Assembly (NCBI GenBank): GCA_028285945.1
Contig: JAPYNE010000022.1
Location: 1-64,000, forward strand
Direction of reading: 5' to 3'
Length of the DNA stretch: 64,000 nucleotides
From: Candidatus Foliamicus numerosus
Lineage (GTDB): Bacteria > Pseudomonadota > Gammaproteobacteria > Steroidobacterales > Foliamicaceae
Shown: piece by piece, positions 44,034-53,163 of the stretch
Layout: each line of letters opens with the position of its first letter
Numbering within the stretch: position 1 is the first letter of the stretch
The notes under the pieces: generated by a model
Database searches by the model: none
Seen by the model: only the letters and a program-made list of their open reading frames with translations
Told to the model about the DNA's origin: nothing
Position numbers and translations under genes: made by a program

Positions 44034-46016
44034 TCAGAGCGAGCGGCCTAAGGCGTGGCCGTCGGAGGTGGCGGCGAGAAGCGTGCGCGGCATGTCGCAG
44101 TCGCCCACGCACACCACTTCCATGCCTTCGGCGCGCAGCGGCGCGGCCAGCTCGTCGTTGGGGGCGCGGCTGCCGGACCAGGTCAGAAGCGCCAAGTCAC
44201 CGATTTCCAGCAGCGAGTCGTTGAGCACGTTGCGGCAGCTCACGCGGCCTTCATCCAGCGCCGAATCGGCGTGGATGCCCGAAAGCAGCACCACCTCCAC
44301 GTTCGGCATGCCGTACAGGCGCCGGTAGATGCCTTGGCGCGTGGCCAGGCCCACGTCGCTGGCCAAGCGTTCCCGCGGAGTCGCGATGACCAACCGGGAG
44401 AAGCGCTCCGCCAATAGCTCGGCGGCGGCGTAGGTGGCCAAAGTGTGGTCCTGGTCCCATAGCACCGCCGTGCCGTCGATGCTTTCCTCCGGGCGGTCCA
44501 GCATTTCCTGGCTGACCACGCGAATATCGAATACGAAACCGCGCCACTCCTCCGGCCAGCCGCAAGGCCACAGCATGGTTGCGCCGCCCGCTAGGACCAC
44601 CACGTCCGGCTCGCAATGCAGCATGTCGCCAATGCCCGCCCGGACTCCCAAATGAACGGTTGCGCCGGCTTTGGCCGCAGCCATTTCCTGGTAGTCATAA
44701 ACGCTGCTGACGTTCTCCCCGCCGGGCAGCCGGGCATGCAGATACGCCTTGCCTCCGGGCCGCTCGGAGGCGCCGAACACGGTCACTTCATGCCCTCGGG
44801 CCGCAGCCACCCAGCCGGCCTCCAGGCCGGCGGGCCCTGCTCCCGCGACCACCACGCGCCGCTTGCGACCAGCCAGCCGCGGCCAGTAGTCCACCTCATC
44901 GGCCTTCGAGAGGCGAGGGTTGTTGTCGCAGAGGATCGGCTTGCGCTCGACGATGGTGGCCCAGCAGGTGTTGCACGACACGCAGTAGCGGATTTCGGAT
45001 TGCCGGCCTTGCGCCGCCTTCTTCACCCAAGCGGCGTCCGTGACCAGAGGCCGGCCCAGCGCCACCATCTGCGCCTTGCCGGAGGCCAGGATGCCCTCGG
45101 CTTCCGCCGGGTCGGTAATCAGCCCCAAGGCCATAAGCGGCACGTCCGGCGCGCTGGCCGCGACCGCCGCGTGCCTCTCGACATAAGGCGCGCGCGGGTG
45201 GCTCATGTCCGGAATGTGCGCTTCCAAGGCATTGGAGTGCGAGCCATCGCAATAGACCAAGTAATGAAAGCCGCCGACCTTCGCCAGGCGGGCGGTGATG
45301 CGCGCGGATTCGGGATGATCGATGCCTCCCGGAATCCCGTCAGTTCCCGGAAGCTTTAATCCTAATATGAAGTTATCTTTGCAACTGCTTGTTATTATTT
45401 CTATTAGTTCCCTTAAAAATCGGGTCCGTCCCTCCAGATCCCCGCCGTACTCATCGTCGCGCCTATTGGCCGCCGGCGACAGGAACTGATGAAACAAGTG
45501 TCCATGCCCGGCGGAAAGCTCGACCCCGCTGAAGCCCGCCTCCTCAAGGCGGCGCGCGCCTTTGCCGAAATGTTCGATCGCCTCGTGGATGCGGTGCCTA
45601 GGCATTTCCCTGGGCATGGTCCAGCTCAGGTCGTCGGGCAGCGCCGAGGGCGCCCAGGCCTGCTGCGACCGGCCCGCCTCGCGGTGGCCGCGCCCTGAGT
45701 CCTGAAACTGTCCCAGCAGGCGGCAGTCTTGGCTCTCCACCGCGTCGGCCCAGCGGGCCAAGGCATCGCGGGCGTTCGGCTTGAAAAGAGCAGGGCGGTG
45801 CGATTGATCGTGCCAGGGCAGCACGGCAAGCGGCTCGGTCACGATCAATCCCGCGCCGCCCGCAGCGCGGTTGGCGTGGTAGCGCACCAAGCGCGGAGCG
45901 ATCTCCTGGTTCCGAGAATAGCGCGTGCTCATCGACGCATGGGCCACGCGATTGCGCACGGCTCTTCCGGCCAGCGTGATCGGCTCAAGCAGAAGCGGAT
46001 ACTCGGAACCGCTCAT
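44034..46016 (-). CDS. Old-Yellow-Enzyme/2,4-dienoyl-CoA-reductase-type oxidoreductase
   Basis: 660 residues. The N-terminal TIM barrel (1-345) carries the FMN site of OYE-like enzymes (NRVAHASMSTRYS, HGHLFHQFLSPAANRRDDEYGG). A 4Fe-4S cluster motif follows (CVSCNTC then C in ILCDNN, about 355-373). A FAD/NAD(P) dinucleotide domain starts at VVVAGAGPAGLEAGWVAAARG. This is the plan of FadH and of trimethylamine/dimethylglycine-type dehydrogenases; substrate cannot be fixed. A short stretch at 45351-45428 uses very different, A+T-rich codons (see separate entry). Confidence 0.88.
   Translation of the reverse strand: MSGSEYPLLLEPITLAGRAVRNRVAHASMSTRYSRNQEIAPRLVRYHANRAAGGAGLIVTEPLAVLPWHDQSHRPALFKPNARDALARWADAVESQDCRLLGQFQDSGRGHREAGRSQQAWAPSALPDDLSWTMPREMPRHRIHEAIEHFGKGARRLEEAGFSGVELSAGHGHLFHQFLSPAANRRDDEYGGDLEGRTRFLRELIEIITSSCKDNFILGLKLPGTDGIPGGIDHPESARITARLAKVGGFHYLVYCDGSHSNALEAHIPDMSHPRAPYVERHAAVAASAPDVPLMALGLITDPAEAEGILASGKAQMVALGRPLVTDAAWVKKAAQGRQSEIRYCVSCNTCWATIVERKPILCDNNPRLSKADEVDYWPRLAGRKRRVVVAGAGPAGLEAGWVAAARGHEVTVFGASERPGGKAYLHARLPGGENVSSVYDYQEMAAAKAGATVHLGVRAGIGDMLHCEPDVVVLAGGATMLWPCGWPEEWRGFVFDIRVVSQEMLDRPEESIDGTAVLWDQDHTLATYAAAELLAERFSRLVIATPRERLASDVGLATRQGIYRRLYGMPNVEVVLLSGIHADSALDEGRVSCRNVLNDSLLEIGDLALLTWSGSRAPNDELAAPLRAEGMEVVCVGDCDMPRTLLAATSDGHALGRSL
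45351..45428 (-). other. A+T-rich, rare-codon patch inside the oxidoreductase gene
   Basis: About 25 consecutive codons, from RFLRELIEIITSS to ILGLKL, are written with TTA, CTA, AGG, ATA (four times) and ACA, while the rest of the gene uses G/C-ending codons. The amino acid sequence continues the OYE barrel without a gap. It could be a small gene-conversion tract, a translation pause or an internal promoter; the edges are sharp. Confidence 0.75.
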
Positions 46017-46439
46017 AGCGGCTGCGCCATCGCATTGCGGACAAGATTGCGCACGGCCTCATTTTATCGAGACATGCGCGCAAGCGACCTGATTTGTCGC
46101 ATCAAGCCTTACGCTTGAAGGCGCGCGCTGTGTTACGTTACCCGCCGGGAACGCTGGCCCTTCGATGAAAACCAGCGATCCCTCTGATCCATTGCACGAG
46201 AAATCACCATGCCGGAAACGCAGAACATGTCTTGGCGGCACAAGATCATGACAGCGCTGGGCGGAAGACGGCGGTGTCAGCCGTTGCGTCAAAGCTGTGC
46301 GGATTGAAACCTTGCTGTCGCCACTAAGCCGAAAATCGGACGGCGCTTCGGCTCGATGCGCCGCCAAGCCCAACTCCAATGGTAGACAGGCGGGCGCTTG
46401 TCGAGACAGTCCTCAGTGCGAGCCCGCTACGGTCATTGA
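46017..46439. other. Intergenic stretch without a recognised gene
   Basis: Between the divergent oxidoreductase and nuclease genes. Short open frames exist on both strands, among them a 32-codon one starting near 46209 (MPETQNMSWRHK...), but none has a family match or a strong ribosome site. No clear promoter, hairpin or repeat stood out. Confidence 0.4.
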
Positions 46440-49133
46440 GTGAATTCGGCGCACGACCAGGAACGGCTCGGGCGGGAGTTGTTTCCGGCGCTTCGCGGGG
46501 GCGGCGTGCTGATTGCCCGCACCGCGAGGCTGGCGCGGCGCATTCGGTTTCGCTACGGCCAATGGCGCCGCGCCGCAAACGCGAGCGTATGGCGGCGTCC
46601 GGCGGTGCATTCCTGGCAGGAATGGATGCGCCAGCTGTGGGAGCGGTCGCTGCTGCGCGGCGGCGAGGCCGGCGGGCGCGCGCTGCTGTCGCCGCATGGC
46701 TCCCAAATGCTTTGGGAACAGGCGCTTGGCGACGACGCGGTGGCCGGCTTCGGCCTGGAGCAAAACGCCGAGCTGGCCCGCAAAAGCTGGAATCTTGCGC
46801 TTGAGTATGGATTGAGCCTTGAGCGGCTCCGCAGCGAGGCGGATGGAGAGGATGAGCGCCGCTTCGTCCGCTGGGCCGGGCGCTTCGAGGCGCTGCGCGA
46901 CTCAGCGGCTTGGCTGGAGCCCGCTGCGCTGCCTCAACTTCTGGCGCAGGATGTGCAAAACGGGGCGGTTGCCGTGCGCGGGCCGCTGTATCTGCTTGGC
47001 TTCGAAGGCCCATTGCCGCCCACGCAAAAGATCTTCCTCGACGCGTTGATCTCTGCCGGCGCGGCCTTGGAGGAAGCGCCCCCCGCGCCCGCCGCGGCGA
47101 GCGTGTGCAGGATCGAGTGCGAGAGCGGCGACGAGGAATTGCAGGCGGCGGCCAGCTGGGCCGCCGAGGGCAACGCCGGCCTGGTTGTGGTCGATTTCGC
47201 CGAGCGCGCGCCGCAAGCCCGCCGGGCGCTGCTTGACCGCATGCAGCCCGCTTGGCAGGCCCGCGGGTTTCCCGAGAACGCGCCGCTGAATTCCGCGCAA
47301 TCGCCGCCGTTGGGACAGGTCGGTCCGGCGGAAATGGCGCTGGATGCGCTCCATCTGCTAGCGGATGCGCCAAACGTATTGGATTTCGAGGGGGTCAGCC
47401 GGATTCTACGCGGCGCCTATCTGCGCGGCGCCGATGGCGAAGCGGGTGCCCGCGCCCGGCTTGAGCGGCATATCCGCGACCAATTGGTGGGCGGCGAAAT
47501 TTCGCGCGCCCAGCTGATGCGGCTCGCCCTCAGCAAAGCGCCGCGGTTCGCCGAAATGCTTCGGCAGGCATGGGAGGCATCGAGGAAGGCCCGCGGCAAG
47601 GGCAAGGCGCGCCCCCATCGCAACTGGGCTGCGGCATTCACGGCCTTCCTGCGTGAATTGGGCTGGCCGGGACAACGAACGCTGGTCGGCAGCGAGCAGC
47701 AGGCGGTCGAGGCTTTCGAGCGCCTGCTTTCGGAATTCGGCGCCTGCGATGCCGTTTCCGCAAAACCCGTGCGGTTGGAGGAGGCGCTAGGACGGCTGCG
47801 CGCCATGGCCCGGGAACGCAAGTTCCAGCCCCAAGGCCCGGATGAAGCCGCGGAACTCCTGCCGGTGGAGGAGGCCGCCGGAATGCGTTTCGATCGCTTG
47901 TGGGTGGCCGGGGCGGGCGCAAACCTCTGGCCAAAAGCAACCCGGCCGGCTCCTCTGCTCCCTTTAGGGCTGCAAAGGCGGCTGAAAATGCCCCAGGCCA
48001 GCCCGCAGGCGGCGCTCGACCAAGCGCGGCGGCAAACCGCGGCGCTGATGCAATGCGCCGAGGAAATCGTGTTCAGCTGGTCGAAGGTGGCTGAGGAGGG
48101 CGTGGAAACCAGTTGCAGTCCGTTGATCGACCCGCTCCCTTTGCGCCGGCTTTCCAGCGCCGTGGCTCCGCCATCGGCCTCCTACGCCGAAAAACTCCGC
48201 GCCAGCACTGCGCTCGAAGCCCTCAAGGACGACTTGGCGCCCCCTTTGCGGGAGGATGAGGAAATCCGCGGCGGAACGCGCCTTATGGATCATCAACTGA
48301 ACAATCCTTTTCGCGCCTTCGTCGAATTTCGGCTGCACGCCAAGGAGTGCCCGATGCCTTGCGACGGACTCAGTCCGCTGGACCGAGGCGATATTCTGCA
48401 CAAACTCCTTTGCCGGCTCTACGGGGAAGTCAAGGATTCCGCCTCGTTGAGCGCCGCGTTGCCCGGCTTGGCGGAGCGCCTCGGGGAGTGGGCGGCGGAA
48501 ATTCCAAAAGACGAGCCCCCCGGTTTTCGCCCGCTGGTGCTCGGACTGCTGCGGATGGAGCGGGAGCGGGCCGTGCAGTTGGCGCTCGACTGGGCCCGCC
48601 TCGATGCGGAGCGCGGCGACTTCAGCGTTGAGGAGCCCGAGAGGAAGGCGGAACTGCCTCTTGGCCCCCTCACTCTGCGGATGCGCCTGGACCGGGTTGA
48701 CAGCGCCACCGCTGAAGTCGGCCCCGTGGTGCTGGACTACAAGACAGGGCAGGAACAGGCGCTTTCCGGGCTCGATCCTGAACGCCTGCGCTCCAGCCAG
48801 CTTCCCGCCTACGCCTTGGCCACGCCGGATGCGGCCGGTGTCGGCTACGTATTCCTCGGCGGGAAGCGCATTCTCGTCAAAGGCATCCGCGACCCCGGCA
48901 TACCCAAGCCGGGAGCGGCGAACCTGCCGGGTTTGACGCCTATTTCCAGCCATCGCGATTTCAAGCGTTACCCGAGCTGGAAAAATCTTCAGGATGAATG
49001 GCGCAAGGCCTTGCGCGAGGCGGCGCATGATTTGAGCTGCGGGGACGCGCGCCTTGAAACATTTGACTATGAAAAGAGCGCGCGCGGGCAGTACCAAGTC
49101 TTAAGCCGTATCCAGGAGATGGAGCGCGCATGA
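46440..49133 (+). CDS. AddB-like PD-(D/E)XK nuclease subunit
   Basis: 897 residues, GTG start. The long middle resembles the inactivated helicase folds of AddB. The C-terminal nuclease domain shows NNPFRAFVEFRLHA, GLSPLDRGDILHKLL, the DRVDS strand and the catalytic VVLDYKTGQE (D-x-K). This matches the 'probable DNA repair protein' found ahead of an AddA-like helicase in many gammaproteobacteria. Together they would process double-strand breaks. Four-base overlap (ATGA) with the helicase gene supports a complex. I avoid a gene symbol because this pair is only AddAB-like. Confidence 0.82.
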   Translation: MNSAHDQERLGRELFPALRGGGVLIARTARLARRIRFRYGQWRRAANASVWRRPAVHSWQEWMRQLWERSLLRGGEAGGRALLSPHGSQMLWEQALGDDAVAGFGLEQNAELARKSWNLALEYGLSLERLRSEADGEDERRFVRWAGRFEALRDSAAWLEPAALPQLLAQDVQNGAVAVRGPLYLLGFEGPLPPTQKIFLDALISAGAALEEAPPAPAAASVCRIECESGDEELQAAASWAAEGNAGLVVVDFAERAPQARRALLDRMQPAWQARGFPENAPLNSAQSPPLGQVGPAEMALDALHLLADAPNVLDFEGVSRILRGAYLRGADGEAGARARLERHIRDQLVGGEISRAQLMRLALSKAPRFAEMLRQAWEASRKARGKGKARPHRNWAAAFTAFLRELGWPGQRTLVGSEQQAVEAFERLLSEFGACDAVSAKPVRLEEALGRLRAMARERKFQPQGPDEAAELLPVEEAAGMRFDRLWVAGAGANLWPKATRPAPLLPLGLQRRLKMPQASPQAALDQARRQTAALMQCAEEIVFSWSKVAEEGVETSCSPLIDPLPLRRLSSAVAPPSASYAEKLRASTALEALKDDLAPPLREDEEIRGGTRLMDHQLNNPFRAFVEFRLHAKECPMPCDGLSPLDRGDILHKLLCRLYGEVKDSASLSAALPGLAERLGEWAAEIPKDEPPGFRPLVLGLLRMERERAVQLALDWARLDAERGDFSVEEPERKAELPLGPLTLRMRLDRVDSATAEVGPVVLDYKTGQEQALSGLDPERLRSSQLPAYALATPDAAGVGYVFLGGKRILVKGIRDPGIPKPGAANLPGLTPISSHRDFKRYPSWKNLQDEWRKALREAAHDLSCGDARLETFDYEKSARGQYQVLSRIQEMERA

Positions 49134-52100
49134 CGGCGCCGGCCGACCAGGCGGCGCGGCAACAGGCGCTGGATCCGAGGCGCTCGTTCATCGTGCAGGC
49201 GCCGGCCGGCTCCGGCAAAACCGAAATTCTGGTTCAACGCTACCTGCGCCTGCTGGGGCAGGAGGCGGAACCCGATGCCGTGCTGGCGATCACCTTTACC
49301 CGCAAGGCGGCCGCCGAAATGCGCGAGCGTGTCGCGGGCAGCCTGCGGGAGGCCGGAAAAAAGAGCGGCGATGCGCCGCCCCACCGCGAGCTGAGCCTCA
49401 AGCTGGCGCGGCGCGTGCTTGAGCAGTCGCGACAGCGCGGCTGGGATCTGCCGGAGAATCCGGCGCGCCTGCGGATCATCACCATCGATGCCCTCGGCTC
49501 CTGGCTGGCGGTGAGTTCTCCGGTGTCCAGCGGCGGCGGCGCGCTCGGCGACCTGCGCGCCGACGCCATGCCGCTATACGAATCGGCCGCGCGCGCTTTG
49601 CTCAATGAAGGCGTCCGCAAGGGCGATGGCGACGTGGAATCGCTGCTTCGCCATCTCGATGGCAGCGGGCAGCGCTTCACCGAATTGATCGCCGGGATGC
49701 TGGCCAAGCGGGAAAGCTGGCTGCCGCTGCTGAAAGAGCGCATTAGCGGCAAAGGCCTCAACGGGGCGTTGCGGCATCTGGCCGGTCGCGAAACCCGCCG
49801 GATGCTGGAAAGCCTGGGCGATTGCCGCAGCGAGTTCGAGAGGATGTTTGCCGATGGCTGGGCCGCTTCCGGCGAGTCCGGCAACCCTGCGGATCCGGAT
49901 GCGCTGCCCGGATGGAGCCGGGCGGCTGCCGACCTGCTGACTCAAAAGGACGAATGGCGGGCCCGGTTCAAGAGGAAACCCGGCGAGCAACTTGAGCGGG
50001 CGCTGCGGGGGTCGCGTGAATTTCGCGAGCGGCTGGGCCGGCTCAGGGCGCTGCCGTCGCCGGATTACGACGCCCGCTGCCTTGAGAGGGTGCAAGCGGT
50101 GACCGGCGTGCTGCGCCAGGCCCTCGCCCACCTGAAGTTGCTGTTCGCGCAGCGCCGGGAAACCGACTACACGGAAGTCAGCCAGGCAGCGATTCAGGCT
50201 TTGGGCGCCAACGATTGGCCATCGCTGCTGGCCGAACGGCTGGACACGCGCCTACGCCACATCCTTGTGGATGAATTCCAGGACACCTCGGACACCCAGT
50301 TCAATCTGCTTGAGCAGATGATTGCGGAATGGGAGCCGGGCGCCGACCGCACCGTATTCCTGGTGGGAGACCCGGCGCAGTCCATATACGGGTTCCGCGA
50401 GGCCGATGTGCGCGGCTATCTGAGAGTCCGCGAGCAAGGGCTGGGCAACCTGCGGCCCGAAGTGCTGCAGCTTACGGTCAATTTCCGCTCCGCTTCCGGG
50501 CTGGTGGGCTGGTTCAACAATATTTTCCCGGAGGTTTTCCCGGCGGCGGGCGACACGTCGATGGGAACTGTTTCCTACACGCCCTGCGAAGCCGCGCCCG
50601 AGGCCCCGCCGGGAGAAGGCAGTGTGGACCTGCACTACTTCCGCAAGGGCGATCACGAATCGGAAGTGGCCATTGTGGAGCGGCTTGTTCGAGAGATTTA
50701 CAAGGACCATCCCGGGGAAAGCATCGGCATCCTGGTCCGCAGCCGCACCCACGGCGAGCAGGTCAGCCATGCGCTGCAAGCCAGCCACGCGCTGCGCGAA
50801 CAAGGGATCGGCATCAGCCGAACCGAGTTCGACCGCCGCAAGCGCTACAGCGTGGTGCAGGACCTGGCCGCCGTTGCCCGCGCATTGGCGCAGCCTGCCG
50901 ACAGGATTGCCTGGCTGGCGGTGCTACGGGCGCCTTGGTGCGGCTTGTCGCTCAAGGATATGCATGCGCTCTGCCACGATGCGCCGGACGATACCGTGTG
51001 GGATCTCATTCGCGATGACGGTCGGGCAGGGCGGCTCAGCGGTGACGGGCGCGCCCGTCTGGCGCGCGTCGTCCCGGCGCTGGAGCAGGCGTTGCGCCTG
51101 CGCGGGCAGCTGGATTTCCGCAGCTGGGTGGAGGGCGTCTGGCTGGCGCTGGGCGGGCCGGCGGGCAATGCCGACGAGCAGTGCCTGCGCCATGCCGCGG
51201 AGTTCCTCGACAGCCTGGAGGGAGCGAGCCAGGGCAGCCTGATCGACAACGCTGCGCTGCGCACGCTCAAGCTCACGGAGGAATTCGTCAGCAATCCGGA
51301 AACCGGCGCGCCCGTGCAGATTATGACCATGCACAAGGCCAAGGGACTTGAGTTCGACACCGTGATCCTTCCCGGGCTCGGGCGCGAAGTCCGCGCAGGC
51401 TCCGCGCCGCTGCTGCGCTGGTGGAAGCCTCCGCGCGGCCAAGCCCGGTCGCGCAAGGAGGATGGCGCTTTGCCGCTGCTGGCGGTGCCGCCCTCCAAGC
51501 GCGGAGAGGATCAGGATGCCGTGTACGAGTACTTGGGCAAACTGGAAAAAGCCAAGGAGGACGCCGAGCGCAAGCGGCTCCTGTACGTGGCGGCAACGCG
51601 GGCGCGGCGGCGCCTGCATTTGCTGGTGGGCCTTGTCAGAGAGGAGGATTCGGAGGGGCCGGGCGAATTCAAGCCTGCGACGCGGACCATGGCGGGCGAC
51701 CTCGAACAAGCCTTCAAATCGCTGTTCCAATCGGAATCCCCGCATTCATTGCCCGCAAGGTCCAAAGGCAAAAGCAAGCGGCGGCTCGTGCAGCCGAGAA
51801 TCCAGCGCGTGCCCGACGGCTGGAAGCCGCCGGAGCCGCCGGCGCCCATGATCGCGCCGGCCTCGAAAGAAAACCGGCCTCCTTCCTATGTGTGGGCTGG
51901 CGAAAAGGCGCGGGTGCTGGGGCTGGCGGTCCACCGCTGGCTTCAGGAAATCGCCGAGGAGGGGGCCGGCGCCTGGCCGCGCGAGCGCCTGGAGGCGTTG
52001 CGCTCCGGCACCCAGCGGATGCTGCGGTTCCATGGCGTGCCGGCCGACGAGATGGAATCATTGGCGGCGGACGTGGAAACCGCGCTGGTCAATACCCTGG

Positions 52101-52447
52101 AGGATGACAAGGGCCGCTGGATGCTCGGCCCGCGCGAGGATGCCGCCAGCGAGCTGCCGCTGTCCTTGCAGGAGGAAGGCCGCACCCGCAGCTTGGTGCT
52201 GGACCGCACCTTTGTGCATGAAGGCGAGCGCTGGATCGTGGATTTCAAGACATCGCGCCATGAAGGCGGCGACTTGGCCGCATTCCTCGACGAGGAGGAG
52301 CGCCGCTACGCCCCGCAACTCGAACGCTACCGCCTCGCCATGGCCGCGCGCGAGAACCGCCCCATCCGCACCGCCCTCTACTTTCCTTGGCATCAAGCCT
52401 TCCGCGAAGTTCACCTCGGCGATGTCGCAGGCGCCCATGACAAGTAG
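49130..52447 (+). CDS. AddA/RecB-like UvrD helicase-nuclease
   Basis: 1105 residues. UvrD-type helicase motifs: APAGSGKT (24-31), AITFTRKAAAEMRERV, RHILVDEFQDTSDTQ, FLVGDPAQSIYGFREAD, LTVNFRS, IMTMHKAKGLEFDTVILPG and LLYVAATRARRRLHLL. The C-terminal RecB-type nuclease domain has AHRWLQ-like (AVHRWLQEI) and ERWIVDFKTS with the D-x-K pair. It unwinds and trims DNA ends for recombination with the upstream AddB-like subunit. The 3' end faces repeat copy C. Confidence 0.88.
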   Translation: MTAPADQAARQQALDPRRSFIVQAPAGSGKTEILVQRYLRLLGQEAEPDAVLAITFTRKAAAEMRERVAGSLREAGKKSGDAPPHRELSLKLARRVLEQSRQRGWDLPENPARLRIITIDALGSWLAVSSPVSSGGGALGDLRADAMPLYESAARALLNEGVRKGDGDVESLLRHLDGSGQRFTELIAGMLAKRESWLPLLKERISGKGLNGALRHLAGRETRRMLESLGDCRSEFERMFADGWAASGESGNPADPDALPGWSRAAADLLTQKDEWRARFKRKPGEQLERALRGSREFRERLGRLRALPSPDYDARCLERVQAVTGVLRQALAHLKLLFAQRRETDYTEVSQAAIQALGANDWPSLLAERLDTRLRHILVDEFQDTSDTQFNLLEQMIAEWEPGADRTVFLVGDPAQSIYGFREADVRGYLRVREQGLGNLRPEVLQLTVNFRSASGLVGWFNNIFPEVFPAAGDTSMGTVSYTPCEAAPEAPPGEGSVDLHYFRKGDHESEVAIVERLVREIYKDHPGESIGILVRSRTHGEQVSHALQASHALREQGIGISRTEFDRRKRYSVVQDLAAVARALAQPADRIAWLAVLRAPWCGLSLKDMHALCHDAPDDTVWDLIRDDGRAGRLSGDGRARLARVVPALEQALRLRGQLDFRSWVEGVWLALGGPAGNADEQCLRHAAEFLDSLEGASQGSLIDNAALRTLKLTEEFVSNPETGAPVQIMTMHKAKGLEFDTVILPGLGREVRAGSAPLLRWWKPPRGQARSRKEDGALPLLAVPPSKRGEDQDAVYEYLGKLEKAKEDAERKRLLYVAATRARRRLHLLVGLVREEDSEGPGEFKPATRTMAGDLEQAFKSLFQSESPHSLPARSKGKSKRRLVQPRIQRVPDGWKPPEPPAPMIAPASKENRPPSYVWAGEKARVLGLAVHRWLQEIAEEGAGAWPRERLEALRSGTQRMLRFHGVPADEMESLAADVETALVNTLEDDKGRWMLGPREDAASELPLSLQEEGRTRSLVLDRTFVHEGERWIVDFKTSRHEGGDLAAFLDEEERRYAPQLERYRLAMAARENRPIRTALYFPWHQAFREVHLGDVAGAHDK

Positions 52448-52528
52448 CCCCATACGCCGCCAGCCAGCGCCACCGTAGCCTGTTTTCGCCTGCTTTCCGA
52501 TTGATTCGGAACGTGTCCCCTGCCCCCC

Positions 52529-52636
52529 GCTTTTTCTCCGCCCCTTCCCCGCAGGAGACGCATGAACCCATCCATGGGGCTTGGCGGCGGCTGTCCTGCC
52601 GCCGACACTCCTGCGGGAAAGGGGCGGAGAAAAAGC
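52529..52636 (+). repeat. Palindromic element copy C
   Basis: Arms 52529-52557 and 52608-52636 pair over 29 bases with one mismatch. The core begins GGAGACGCATGAACCCATCC and ends GACACTCC. It occupies most of the space between the convergent helicase-nuclease gene and gspM, a place where it could end transcription from both sides. Confidence 0.85.
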
Positions 52637-52680
52637 TCGCGCCGGCGTTGGCGGAATCGAAGCGCCTCGCCGACTGCGGC

Positions 52681-53163
52681 TTAGTCGGCGCGTTCCAGCA
52701 CCAGATCGATTCGCACCAGGCCCGGTGCGGCAGCGGGCTCGATATCGGCGCTGGCCGTTTGCACGCCTTCCCGCACGGCCATTGCCGCAAGCCAGGCGCT
52801 GATTTCAGGGAAGGGCGCATCCTTCAGAAGCAGCCGCACACGGCGTTCGCCGTCGGCGCTGCCTTCCTCCAAGTAGGCGCTCAAGCCCGCTTCCTGCAAC
52901 GCGCGGTTGGCCAACAGCAGCAGGGAGGCATCCGAACGAGGGCGGGGCGGGGGCAGCGTCGCTATGCGCTCGCGCAGCGCGTCAGCCTGTTGCAGCAGGG
53001 CTTGCTCCGAAGCCAGCTTTTGCTCGAAGCGCTCCGCCCGCCGCGCGAGCGGATCGGCCAGGGCATAAAACCACAGGGCCGCGGCAAGGACGGCCGCCAA
53101 AACTCCAAGCGCCATCTGTTCCCGCGCGCTGCGGGACTGCCAGAACTCAACGATTGCGTTCAT
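52681..53163 (-). CDS. gspM: Type II secretion protein GspM
   Basis: 160 residues with one membrane helix near the start (MALGVLAAVLAAALWFYALA), a coiled-coil-like stretch (RRAERFEQKLASEQALLQQA) and a ferredoxin-like periplasmic part (SDASLLLLANRALQEAGL; VRLLLKDAPFPEISAWLAAMA). This is the GspM layout; it anchors GspL in the inner-membrane platform. It is the last gene of the gsp run and overlaps gspL by 17 bases. Confidence 0.85.
   Translation of the reverse strand: MNAIVEFWQSRSAREQMALGVLAAVLAAALWFYALADPLARRAERFEQKLASEQALLQQADALRERIATLPPPRPRSDASLLLLANRALQEAGLSAYLEEGSADGERRVRLLLKDAPFPEISAWLAAMAVREGVQTASADIEPAAAPGLVRIDLVLERAD

Noticed and set aside
46209..46310. A possible small protein in front of the AddB-like gene
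   Set aside because: No good ribosome site or homology; recorded only as part of the intergenic stretch.
46324..47373. A 349-codon arginine/proline-rich frame on the minus strand
   Set aside because: Overlaps the well-supported AddB-like gene and has the composition of a shadow frame.
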